Positions 12,501-25,738 of a DNA stretch of 64,000 bases are shown here, one piece after another. The position numbers and the translations under genes are program-made. The stretch is from Pithys albifrons albifrons. Lineage: Eukaryota; Chordata; Aves; Passeriformes; Thamnophilidae. The notes below the pieces were generated by a model. It was not told the origin of the DNA, searched no databases, and was given only the letters and a program-made list of their open reading frames with translations. The stretch lies in contig NC_092459.1 in NCBI RefSeq assembly GCF_047495875.1, forward strand, positions 93,667,560 to 93,731,559, in the 5' to 3' direction. The number at the start of each line of letters is the position of its first letter. Position 1 is the first letter of the stretch.

Positions 12501-15500
12501 AGTGTTACAAAGGTGGTAAGACCTTTGTTCAGCATTGCCCCCAAAACCTGGCAAGCCTGTGATGGGAAAACACTTTGCAAGTAAGATCTTGCTAGAAAAA
12601 GCATCTGTAGGAAAAATTCAGTAGGGAAACTCCAGCAGCTTCTGAAATGACTGCTTTTCTTCACACACTGCAACAGGATAATGATGTATAGGCTGAATGT
12701 CCGTGTGTGTGCGAGTTGCCTACTGTGAACTGGAAAGTTTGACTGAGTATTTTAATATAACTTTACAAGTATTCATTAAAATAAAAGTACGTGAGTGAAC
12801 TTTAGTGCCAAAATAAGTGCAGCAAAAGCATTTCAGTATGTGAAAAACAGTATCTATGATGAAGATCTGAATGTAAGCACAGGGCTGAGGAAATAATTTT
12901 GGTTGTGTCCTTTCCAGTGAGTTGCTATACCTCAGGATATTTATAGCTTTGTAGAATAATGAATATTAACACTTGTCATGTGACATCCAAAGTGTCATGT
13001 TAAAAAAGGGATTTGAACTCTAGAGATTAATGCGGTGAAAATTATGACAACACTTGCCTCTATGAACGTCTTTGAGTTAACCATAAAAGGCTCAAAATGG
13101 AAAGCTTTTTGTGGTTGTTTTCTTGTTTTGTTTTGTTTCCAGACCACCGTGGTGACTTTGTGCTTCCAAGCATTAGGTTCACCTCTCAGGTAAGGCACCC
13201 TGGTAAGGGTACCTCCAAGACTCTTTTACAGGTCTGCAGGTTGTAACATCTGTCATTAAAACTAGTGAGTTTTACAGTGGGCAGGGTATTCATGAATGGG
13301 CTAGAGATGAGAATCAAATGCATTATCAGGGTACCAGGAAATAGTCAGAGACCTACTCTTGCACAACTGTGCTCACTAGAAATTTGCATCAGGTCTCCTG
13401 CAATGAAGGTGAACTGAAGAGACTTGATTGTCTGACTTTTCTGCCTGGTGGATATGCTGGTTTTTTTCATTCTTGCATGGGTGAAAGTTTCACTTTTCTG
13501 AAAGAATCACAGAAATTCCCCCCTCTCAAGGCAATTAGACTTTTAATGGGATAAAGAAACATTAGTTATAGTGCTCTGAGTGAAGGGGGAAGCAGCTGAT
13601 TCAGATATCTGGAGATTGGAGGGCACCATTATAATTCAGAGCTTGACCTCCAGTTGGATGGGGTTTCTCTTCCACGCTGGGACTGGACTTGGTGGTGTCA
13701 TTACAGACACACCATTGTGAGGCCAGATTTTGCCCAGCTGCTACATGGGCACAAAGAGCTGAGAAAGCTGCAGGGAGCCTCTTAGTTGTGTGTTCCTGGA
13801 CAGTGGCCAATCTATCATCAAAGGTTGCTCATTTCTTGAAAAAGCACAGGATTTGTTCCATCCCCCAGCAATGCCACGATTGAAAGGTGTTCCAAGAGAG
13901 TTGGGAAGGGTATTTCCAGCATCCCAGTTTGTGGGACAGTGTATTCAAGGTGGTCGGAAAAGGGAAATCTGGAGTGACATAGAAGATAAGCAATGCCTGA
14001 AAAGGAGGGTGTGGAAAACCATCTCTCAGGGACAAGATGTAAGGCATGATAGAGCTTTTAATGAGTGAGCTGTCATCAAATGTCTAGTAATCTTTAGCAG
14101 TGTGTTTCAGTATGCCTTTGGTTTTTATATGCATTTGCAAAAACTCTTAAAACTCATCTATAAGCTGGTCTGTCTCTGACCAGCACAATTCTTTGCATGT
14201 GCAAGTTTGCAGCAAATACACTCTAATTCTTATGTAAAAATTCCATGGGAAAATCCAGGAATGACTGCATAACTGATTTGGTATGGCACTGAGCTTTAAT
14301 TGTTTTCAGATTTCAGTTTGCAAGGCCAAGAAAACCAGAACCCTAAACAATGTTTCATTTCTATCCCTTTGCAAACTGAGTCTCTGTGGAATGCACAACT
14401 GTAGCACTCAGCCCTGTATGTAGAAAAGCACTTCCAGTGTCCTGCAGATGTCTGCTCAGTAGCTTCCATATGGCAAATTACTTATTATTGGACCAGACTC
14501 TGCTCATGCTTGTGCAATTGTGTTGCAGTTGGAGAGGAGGTGAGGCAATCACAGCTCGATCTGGTCCGTTGGGTCAAATAAACTCCCTGCATATTTGAGT
14601 AGGGGTTTCAAGTTGAATAATGTTGCTGGAATAATTTCCATCCATCACTCAGGCTGGTGCAGCCCCTGCCTTCCAGAGCATTTGAAAGGATTATGGGTTC
14701 AGTAATAGGTTAAGGGTTTTCTGCTACCTGAGTACTGGGCTAGGGTGGAAACTCTGGAGTGTTCCTGGCACTGGAGAAGCCTTTATTGGCCCAATGCAAT
14801 AAACTGGTGGTCTTACTGAGGCAAAGGATCAGATAATTATAGAAATAGAATCTTCTTCCAGAAACTGTTCTCTCTGTCAAGGCTGAAATATTTTGGCAGG
14901 GGCAGCTTCCTCAGTGTCTCTCAAGCTCTGTATTTTTTGTGGCTTAAGGGAACACTGCATTCACTCAGGCTTTTGAGTCACCTAACTCCATTCTGTTTTC
15001 TATTTATGATATTTTCCTTGTTGGTTTTTTTGTGAGACTTTTGTGTGTATTTCTGAAATGAAGACCAAAATTTGAATTTAGACTCTGCAACCCAGTCTTG
15101 TCAGTACTGGTGCCTGCACAGCCTGGCTCCATACCCACTTGGTTTCATGCTAGTGGCACTAAGATATGAGGAGGATATGTTTTGTGATGGTACTGAGTGA
15201 CACCTGAAAGTTGTTTCTTACATTCAAAACATCATTTGGACATATTTTTGATGGAAATGTGCTGGCTTTGGGTGAGTTGCACCTGCATGGTTCGGGTCAG
15301 GCCCAACCTAACAACTTCAAGCTCATGAAAGTCCACTCGATGGATACCCAAAGCTTTGAAGAGGCTTCCTATTTAATCAAAAACTTAGCAGTAATTCGAA
15401 GTTTTGTCCATTTAGAAAAGCAGAATTTGACCTAATTTTTTTAGATAAGTGCTACAGTTAAAGAAGAGTTCAAGCAAGGCATTAAGGCACTGGATAGATA

Positions 15501-18260
15501 AGGCAGAAATTCAGTTATCCTAACTTGTCCACCTTAGAAATATAGGCAGTGGGCACACATAAATAGAAAGATTTGTTCTTTTGGCTACTTTGTTTTGGTT
15601 TGCAATTTGCTAATTGTATTTGTAGCTCAGCTAATTTGGTAATGGCAGGAAACTCCAGTCTAGTTATGAAGAGACACTCGCCATCTGCAGTCTAGCAATA
15701 CTTGCCAACTATATGTTTAGGACACAGCAGTTAGGCAACAGTGGTATCATCTGACCCTAATATATCTATTTCTCAGTTTATGGTGGTGTAAGCATGTCAA
15801 CAGAGCTACTCTCAAACATGGCACATTTTGAAACAAGTAAATTATAGCACTAATCTAATGTCTGATTTTGTTTTTCTGACCTACTTAATTAAAAAGGTGT
15901 CTAAAAATGGAAATGCTGTTTAGCTTAACGCGAAGACAGAACTGGCTTTTTTCTCTCAACATCTGTGTCCAGAAAGGAAGAAAAATCCTGTTTTGACTGG
16001 CCTTCCTTCACCAGTCTTTTTTTTGAAATTATTTTTTTTTCTATTTCTTGTGTAAAGCGAAGTAAGTTACATAAACATTCCACCTCTTTCCATAAATTGG
16101 CTGCAGTTTCTGAACAATAGAGTTACTGTGAAGAGAAGAAAACCACAGACACACCCCACAACTGTTGGTCACACAGCCAAAGAGAACTAAAGACACATTC
16201 TTTGAAAGTACCAAAAAGGAAATCCATGGTCTTAAGGCAAGACCTTTTATGTTATGTTTGGAAATGGTTTTCATTTCTCTCTTTCTTCCCCCACCCCCAC
16301 TTCTTCTTTAGCTTTCTTCATTCAACATGTTTGAGGGAGTGAAATGACTCAAGACAGAACTTTTTTCTTTCTTGAGATGTGTTGATAGTATTTGTCAGTA
16401 CTCACTAACCTGAGACAGGATAGTGAAAGAAAACTGAAAAGTGGGATTTTAGAAAGAGGAAAGAAAACATGTTACTAATAATACCTTTGAGGCTTCCTCA
16501 GTATAAAAAAAATACTTCACTTGCAAGAAGAGAGAGGCTAAGACAGAAATCTCTGTTTAAAGCTGATGGTTCTGAGTTGTAAAAGTAATAATTTTCTTCA
16601 GAGAACAATAACTCTGTACAAACAATTGTTTGCCTCTCTGAAGTATCTCAACACGCTTTCCAAATGGGAATTCACCCCCATCATAGCCTGTGTTTCCCAG
16701 CAGGGCAAGCCAAACGCATTAGGAGGTTAGATGGCCCTGTCAGAGTCACGCTACAGCAATAAATACCCCCTGAATTACACTCCTCTGCTGTATTCACCAG
16801 CCTGTACAGCCTTCTAAACACAGAATATCAAGTGGTTTGGCACTGTTTGTTGATATTCCCTCTTGGAGGCTCTGGGATTATGATCTCAATGAAGGCAAAG
16901 TTGCTGCTGATCTTACTGGGAGTTAAGCAAGCGTAAAGTCAGCAGAATCCCGCAGGCACCAGGAATGCACAACAAAGGGATGCCTATAAATCAGCAACAA
17001 GGTGCCTACTCTCCTCCTGCTCACCGGTGGTGCTGGGATGGAGCAGCAGCCCTGCATGCAGCTGTAGAGCGCAGCTGCTCCTCAGCCAGCGAGAGGGCAC
17101 GGCGCAGTTCTCTGGGTGCCTTCACAGCAGCCCCCGCTCAGTCTCCCCCCGCCAGACCCAGGCGGGCTCCAGCAGCTGCCCCGCTCTCCTGGGAACAGCC
17201 AGGGATCCCTGCTGTGTTCCAGCGCTGCCATCGCAGCCCTCCCCAGCGAGGGTGCTTCCCCTTGTGCCCCCATCTCTCGCTCCAGAGCAAGAGAGAAGCA
17301 ACATTCAAACAATCTGCAAGTGGTGTGCATGTGTTTCTGAGCGCAGCTCTCTGTGTTATGGAACATGCTTTGTTCAGGAAAGCAGCAGAAGTGAGCAAAT
17401 GCTGTACCATGTAAGGAAGAAAACAATTAAAATAGCTGTTCTTCTGCCAAGGTACTGACACATTTTGACAGGATTGGGCCCCCCTAAAATACACAGTATA
17501 CATAAACTGCTTCCAGGCCTCCAGTATAAGATAGAACAGAAACAAAGGAGGGAAAAATGAAGAATTGTAATCCCTTGCATGCTATTAAACCCAGATAACA
17601 CAGAAACTAACTGGTTTTAGACCCTGCAGTGACTGGTAGGTGCAGTATACAGCATTTAGGCTGAAAAAAGTTAATTTTTCCCTTTTGCCTGCCAAATAAT
17701 TTCTCTACTCCACCCTTGGTGTCCAACTTTCCAAACCCTGAGTCAGTGTCTGAAGTCAAAACAACCAGCTGGGCCTCACTGAACCTCTCACTGTGGGAAA
17801 GCTCGGCTCAAAATGGCCGTATTGTTTCTCTGTAATCTTATCTTCACTGTTTCATATCCTCAGCAATTCACAGAATTTTCAGGACTGTGTTTTGGCCCTA
17901 TGGGAAATGCTGACCTAGATGGTGTAAAGTTTTTGCTCTTATGTTTTAAGGGAAAATATTATGAAAAAGTAAACTATCCATTTACTATCTCTGCTGATAT
18001 AATTTACCTACCACTTTCTGCAGAAAGCTGCAGGATTGTGATACATGTACTTTTTTTTTTTTCAGAATAATTCCTTAAACAGAATCTGATAACCTGTTCA
18101 GCTGAAAGACATTGCACTGGAAATGTACCTGTTATAAAGATTACGTCATAGTAATATCTACTAATGAAGAATAGTTTGTCCCAAAATTTTCAAACTGCCT
18201 TACAAAATTACTCATGGGCAAAGCATGCAGTATCTATTAATGTCCAAAGATCCTTATATA
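9531..18260. other. Intergenic, no supported gene
   Basis: No coding exon with homology support. Two patches are richer in GC than their surroundings: about 11,700-11,900 and 16,990-17,310. Open frames there run in several overlapping frames and have the low-complexity Ser/Pro/Ala composition expected of GC-rich noncoding DNA. They may be regulatory or lncRNA-promoter sequence, but nothing in the sequence proves it. Confidence 0.55.
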
Positions 18261-18311
18261 GGAAAAAAAAAGAAAGAAAAAAAAAGAAAGAAAATAAATA
18301 AAGAAAGAAAA
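18261..18311. repeat. A/G-rich simple repeat (AAAG-type)
   Basis: Runs of A interrupted by AAAG and AAAT units over about 50 bp. Purine-rich simple repeat. Confidence 0.9.
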
Positions 18312-21300
18312 TACGTAAGATTACAGGGGCATAGGAAGAATCTGAGAACAAGAAGACACATACTAATTTGGCGGACATTGCTGTGTTGTGGCACCACTTG
18401 CAAAAATTCAAAAATTTTTTAATATTGAGGTACAGCAAAAAAAGGCCACGTTTGAAAAAATGACACAGGAAGATCTCCAAATATAAGGAAATAGAAAATG
18501 TGGCACTTCAGTATGAGTGCTGAGTTACATTTTGAAGGCTGGGAGGAAAACTCTACAAGTATTTGCTGTGTGTCGGGCAAACAAGTGTGCCTCCCACTGA
18601 AGAGCCGATTTTAGTGGTGCTGGTTAGTCTCACAGGTGCACTTGTTGGAGCAGGTGTCAAGGCAGGTCTTGTGGGCCGACCTCAGCTTTGGCAAGGAAAA
18701 CTTGAGAAGAATCCTGTTAGTAGAGTTTTATTCTCAGCTGTGAGCAGAAAGCCAGAAATCCTACCTTTAGTGGTAAGGTTTAATATCAGGCCAATATTGT
18801 GACAAGGTCTTGGCAGTCAGTTGCACAGTGAGGACCTGTTTGTGTACCTGTAGTACAAATTGCTCATGTGTGCTTGGGATGGCAGTGGTCAGGCAGGCTG
18901 AGAAGAAAAACCAAGATTTTCCACAACCCTGGCGGAGGGTTAGGGGTGTGCAAAGTCCTTGGGGTTTGCTTGCTGTAAGGTATCTGAATTCCTCATTAAT
19001 AACTTGATGCAGTATCTCTGATTGGCTTATGATGATGATGTAGGAAAACCACATACTGGAGCAACTCTGAAAATCTCTGGAGCTTCCCACTCATTTACAG
19101 ATGGGTGAGTACAGCTGAAGAGTAAGTCTTAAAAGCAGACAGCTGCAGCCTTCAGCTGCTGGACCTTGATCCCCAGACTGTGCCTGTTTCCGTCCTATTT
19201 CACAGTCTTACTCCTATACATGGTTTTCTTTTAGTGGTAAGCATTTTTTTGTCTATGGGACATGTACACATCCCATATAACTTGTATTTAAAAATGCACA
19301 TTTCTAGCCTTGGGAACGGGAGTCCAGGTCTTGAGATATCTGATGACTGGATATTATTCTGTGTGTTCAACTTGAAGAATTAGGCTGTAAGTACAATCCA
19401 TGCACTTGCTTATATAAATTAGGCTCCTGCTGCTAAACATATATCTGTGAAAGATTTAGTCCTTCTATTTAGGGGGTTTTCCCCCTTTAGGGAAAGGAAC
19501 CCATTTTAGAAAACAAAGGTATCAGAATGTATGCAGTTCAAGTTTTTACTATTATTTAGTGTATATGAAGAATCACCACTGTCTCATTCCTTTGCAATTC
19601 AGTGTTTGCACAGCTCTCTTTCCCACTGCTTGTGAGGGGATCCCTCCTCACCAGCCACAAATTCAGATCAGTTGTGTTACAATTGCATAAAAAAGGAATG
19701 TTGCAAGTGTGACCACAGGAAATCATACTGAAAGATCTGTTGCTGATCTATATAAAGAATGTCAAAGCCCTTCCACATCTATTTGCTTTGGTGTTATCCA
19801 TGGCACTGTCCTTGGACACCACATGAGGAACATGCAGGCACCGTACAGGCAATACTTGGGCTTTGGCTTTCTTAGGAGCAGTCTGCCAGGTGGATGACAG
19901 CAATTGTGCAACCAAGAATTCAAACAGATTAGACGTGTTTTTAAGTGAAATTGAAAATGGGGAGATCAGTGAAGACAGATGCTGCATTATGCATAAAAAT
20001 CTGCAACTTGGTTAGACTTGAGTCTCTGATGATAATAGGTCCTTATAGAGATCTTAATAGAGGAGAACTTTCCCTTCTATCGACTTTTCCTGCTTTTCCT
20101 GGTCTTTGTACTACAATAGCCCTAAGCCTTTTATTGCCCAGATCCAAGCAGGTCTCAGGCCTCAATTCATAACAAGACCTCATATTCATAACAAGGCTTT
20201 ATCAGCTAGTGTAATCCTTGAATCAAATTAGCCCACCGCAAATTACAGCAACCGGTAAACCCTTGGAACTGGTCTACTGGCACAGCTAACACAAAGTCAC
20301 AGCTCAGGCATGTACCACCCTGGAGATATATGAGGTGACTGGGCACTCTGCAAGTACTAGGAAGGATATTGTGTGACAACCTGAGAGCCATCACACTACT
20401 GAAAGATACACTTGAGATCCTCACTTCCAGTCAAAGCAGATTTGTGTTTGTACTGACTTGCAGCTCCTCATTCCTGGAAAAAAGCCAAAACAAACCACCT
20501 TTCTTAGTGCACAGTTGCAGCCTGGTAGAGAAATATTCACCTAGGCACAGGTAGTCATCCCTATCTCTTCAAAAGTTGTTATAGGCTGTAAGCCAGTCTT
20601 GAATAGTTACCTGAACTCCTGTTGCTGCAAGAGATGTATTCCCAAGTGAATCAGAAACACTATTTTTAAGCTAAATTATGTACAAATGTCCTTACATAGT
20701 TCATGATTCCACTGCATCTTTATTCCATTTCCTTGTTAGTTGAACTAGGCAAGTTTGTGATGCTCTGAGCTGTACTGTAATCTGTTTGTATTTCTTGCTG
20801 TGTTCATTTTTCTCACAGGTATGTTATTTTCATTTGAGAGAGTTTATACTTTTACTTGTTTAGTTTTAGCCAGAAATGTCAGATCTTTCTACTTGAAGTC
20901 CCCAGTCGTGTACTTCCACTGTTTTTTCTCAGACCAAAACATAAGTTTTGTAAACCTTACTACCTTCTACAGCAACAAAAACATGTTGTATTTTCCAGTA
21001 AAATGTCTCAGGTGCCAAACACAACCCAACTGGCAGTCTGAAGAAACTGTCGCCCAAAAAGGTTGGTGAATATGTGCAAACATGAGCTGTTTTTCTAAAG
21101 GCACTTGCCAGAGCCCTTCTGACACACCAAGCTTAGAAAAATATTTGGCATCAAGCCCTTCTTCCAGAATTTCTCCATTTGCAGACAGTGGAAAATGCCT
21201 TCTTTTCATGTATTCAGATCTTCTGGGTCAATGAATAAGCAAAGCCTTCTATCTTTAGTTCACCAATGGCTGGCAAACACCCACTCTTTTAGCTTTTACT

Positions 21301-24300
21301 CATGGTACCATTTTTTGTTCTGCTGGACCATTTCAGTTCCACAACTCTCCCTTAAAAGGATATTTCCTAGGGCAGGAACTGTAGGATAGATGAGTTCTTT
21401 TGATTTTTTTCTTTTCCCTGTAGGAAGTGTAGTCCGCTGCATCTCTAACTTCCTACTCCTCCTGTGACAAGGAACTTGCGGCATTCCATAAAAGAGATTA
21501 TATACATCTCCATAAAAAAACATGCCATGTATTGTGATCAGGTTCTAAGACTGAGAATGAGGATTTTTGAAACCTGGTAGACATGAAGACTCGTGGAGAT
21601 GAGGGAAGAAATGAACTAAGGTTAATTTTTGTGTCACTAAGCTGTCTCAGCAATCTGACTGTATTCATGGATTTCCTTCCCATCTGGCTTGCAGGTCTTC
21701 CTGTAGACTTCCTGTTGAATTTCACCAGTTACTTATTATACACTCTATCCCACAGTGTGGGCTTTCTCTGTATTGCAAAGTATGGATTTATTAAGTAAGC
21801 AAGATACAAATTCTAAAGCAGGTCATGGTATGTCCCCAGTAAGCTGGTAAGTAGGACAATAGAGCAAGCCAAGCCTATATGAAGACTTCTCCAGCTTTGC
21901 ATTCTAGGCATAGCTATTCTGAATTATAACAGACTGTCAGTAGGTTTTACAGTGCTTTCATGAGAAACACAGTGTTGGTCTCTGTTAGAAGCCATTGAGG
22001 CAGCATGTAGACTCTCAGACTGGCTAAATAAAATCAAATAATATTTGTGACTTTTTGCTAGTTTCATCTCTTGCTACTCACATGTAAGTCATTACAGAAG
22101 TTATGATGAAAAACCCCATAGGTTTATTTTTGCCAAGGTGCAACATCAGGTCTTTTATTGTTAAAATCTGTATGCAAAGCAACACCTTTCTAGCAGCTGA
22201 TCACTTTCCCCCCATAATATGGGCTGGCAGAAACAGGTGACCAAGAAATACAAAGAAAAAACAAAGTTGGAGTTAAGTTACAAAGAACAGTTCTTTAAAC
22301 AAGACATTTATAACTCAAGCTACTCTATAGTTACTATAAATGATATATCACCATATATCCCACATGCACTGGGGCAATGTGATTCCATTTTTTAAAGTCA
22401 GTTAATTTATAATTATAGATCTTGAACATTAACAACATCTGTAGGGTCACATGGTCCTGCAAATATTTCATCAAAATCTGTGATGTTATAACTCTCCAGC
22501 TACTACCTGAAAACACCAAGGTCCAAAGGCTTTGCTGCATCATTACCTATTTAACAAAACTGAGGACCTTTCTCTATACAGAAGTAAATCTTCATACCTG
22601 TTCATACCAGCTAATAAGGCTCCCTTGATGCTCTCACACAGGTTTGGCTCTTCAATTTGTTCACTCTCCAGACATAGCAGGACACTGGTGACTCATCTTA
22701 AAGCATGCAGATAATATGTGCTTTTCAGGGAAGAACATACTTGGATGAACAATCTGTAAAACTGATGTTTCTTCCTTTTTCAGTTAAACTGTTTGGCAAA
22801 AATAGGTATTAACTTTGCTTTCCTGTTAAAAAAACTGTTCAGGAACTCTGTGGGAACCGGTCCCCACCCAGCTTGCAGTGACCAGCTGGTTGTCAATGAC
22901 TCTTAAGTTCTCCACAGGCCAACTTATTTTTCACATCACTGCAACTGTCCTCCCTTGTGTGTTTGCGCTGTCTTGAACCCAGGTTGCAGCCAAGCTGTGT
23001 GCTTTGTCCCTCCCATGTGCCTGGGCTCAGTGCCCACAAGCTCTGCCCGGATGTGGGGCCAGCCGTGCTTCTCCTATGGATGTGCAGACCTTGGATAGGT
23101 AGACAGGATAGCCTGCCTAAACAAAAAAATTTCTTGCAATTCTTAATGGATACATAAAATAGAACACAACAGGAAAAGCAGCAGAAATGAAAAGAGGCCC
23201 TACATGCTGCTATTTCGTCTTCTAACAAACAGGGACTGCCTGTTTCACACAGCTCAGTTGGAGCCTGTGTTTCTCAGCTGTTTCCCATAGCAGTTCCCTG
23301 TCAACTACCAGATCCTTAAAAAGAAAGTCACTTTTGTCCCGCTGTTTCAGTTTCGGAGGCCTTTGTTGTACCCTGAGTGTGGAAATGTGGATTTTTGGCT
23401 TGAAACTGTGAAAAAACCAAACCAGAACAAAAAAGTTTCCAGAAATTAAACCACCACAAGTAAAGGATGTTGGAATATTTTAGTATGATCTTAATACATG
23501 AGTTGTTATGTGACCATACTTTAAAAGTATTTTCTTTTAATAAGCTGATTTCTTTTTATGTGAAAGGGGGACCCAAAACTCTCAGTAGACTATAATTAAT
23601 TTAGATATTTTGTTATAACTGGCTAAAGTAAAATTCAAGTTCCTGCAGAATACCATTTTCCCTGGAGATTTCTCTCTGTAAATGACAGCTAAATAAGTAA
23701 TAGACAAGACAAATGCTTCAAATAATGTTGCTTGGGGATTCTCTCCACAGGCAATGTGAAATACAACGGGCTTGGGAATTTTGTGTTAATTCCTCTTAGA
23801 ATAAGCATGATAAAACTGTGGGCTGCTTATCAAAGCAGGAATTTCCTTAAGTGCAAATACATTTCCAGTCATCTCCCATGCAAACTGAAAGCCACAGGAG
23901 AAAGTAGTGTAGTTGGTGGGCAGTACATGGTCTCCCTTGCCTCCTGCAGCCACTCTGTAAAGATGGACTGGGGTGAAGGTTCCCAGTGGAAGAGTCATCC
24001 CCAGCACTGCAAAGATCGGGCTTTGAGATGGGGTTTTGGTCACAGCCTTTGCAGGTTGATGCAAGGGGTGGTCCACAGAGCTGTGTCAGCATCTCCCATG
24101 ACAGGCAGTCTGCCCACTGCCAGCAATTGCAGGCTATGGCAGAGGGAGAGCAGGCACACTGGGCTGCTTGGGAGAAAAGAGATATTTGGTACAAACCAGA
24201 GAGAATCTAGGCTGAGTGTCTCCTGTGGAAATGGGGAGTGTAATGAGAGAGGAGGAAGTCACTTTTACTGAACAAGCAGCTGGGACAAGGGTGTGATGAA

Positions 24301-25687
24301 AGAGAGTAAATCCAAACCAGAGGCTTTGCTGGCAAACTTTGCTCCTCCTTGGAGATGTGGTTTGTTTTCTCTGCAGACCCAGGTGCAGAAGGGCTTTGTA
24401 TAAATAAAGAGCCATTCCCACTTTTCTGGAGATCAGGCAACTGTGTAGGATTTGCAGGGAGAGAAACCCCTAAAAACATTTATGTTGTGTGTGTTTGTTT
24501 AATTTTGTTTTTCCCAGCAGGGCTACAGTTTCCATTGCTATGTGCTGCCTTTAGTGGTTGTGATCTATGGCAGTTGTACAGTTTCACTCCAGCAGAGTTC
24601 TATTCAAATAGCAGATGATACTTTAACTTAATGGACATGTTTGAAATCCCAGAAGTATTTTTCCCCTGTATCTTAAGTTGACATTGCCATGCATATGTGT
24701 ATCCTGTGTGTCCTGCCATGCATATGCTTTTCCTGTCTCTTCATACATATCCTGATGATTTGCTATGTTAGCACGTTCTGGTAATAGACTGGAATAGTAA
24801 ACCCAGAAATCACTTTTTTTTTCTTTCTTAGAAATAACCAGACTCCATTAGTAAAGATGTTGAGTTTATTCTTTACCTCAGTTGGTCCTTTCAGGCATTT
24901 ATCTAATAATATAATCAGTTATTGGATGACATTCTATTCAGTCAAGCTACGTTTGCCTCTCTAAATTTAAAACTTGGTCAGCAAGCACAGTCTCTGGTAG
25001 GAATCCATCTGTCAGCAAGTTTGTTAAAGGTGTGGTGTTATTGGCAATTCAGTTTCCCAATTTTCCATGTGCTCTGTGTTGTACAAGGAAAGCAAAGCAA
25101 AAGGGGAAATGTGTGTGTTAGGGAGGATAAGAGCACAGGAGAAAGGTTTCATTCTCAAACAAGTGGGAATTCCTTCTGATAACATGGAATTACAGTGGAT
25201 TTGCAACCAGGACATTGGGTTTTACTAAGTCGGTGTATCAAAGCTTTTTCTCCCCATTGTCTGCTGGTTGAGTGACATTTTCCTGCTCTATTTCAGATGA
25301 GAGGCTGGAAGTTGGTGTAGGACTTCACCTCCCAAATCTTGTAAAGTGACAGTGACTGCAAGACATGGGGCTAAAGGAATGTGACTATATGCACACTCTT
25401 CTTGTACTATGGAGTAGGGAGGGGATCTATGGGGAGAGTAGACACCTGGGAGGCACAGCACATGTAAACAGGATCCTGCTCCTGGCTTCATACTGCTGTG
25501 TTTGGGGATGTATGTATACCATGAGACCTCATACTAAAGCATAGGCTGTTTATATTGGTGTTGCATAGTGCTCTGAGGTACTAACCCAGCATCATCCATG
25601 AGGTAAATGAGACTAGAGAGCACCCATTCTGACTAGAATTTATGGTGAGGTCTTCATTATCCACTCTGTACAAGAAGCTCTCTTAGT
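18312..25687. other. Intergenic, no supported gene
   Basis: No recognisable gene or retroelement. The longest open frame (+ strand, 23,732-24,271, 179 codons) starts at TTG, lies in one frame among several equally open ones, and has no family resemblance or exon signals. I treat it as chance. Confidence 0.55.
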
Positions 25688-25738
25688 TTGTTTTTTTTTT
25701 TTTTAATTTTGTTTTGTTTGTTTGTTGTTTTTTTTTTC
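25688..25738. repeat. T-rich tract
   Basis: Long T runs mixed with GTTT units, about 50 bp. Confidence 0.9.

Noticed and set aside
23732..24271. 179-codon + strand open frame
   Set aside because: Starts at TTG, no recognisable family, other frames are also open, and no exon signals fit it.
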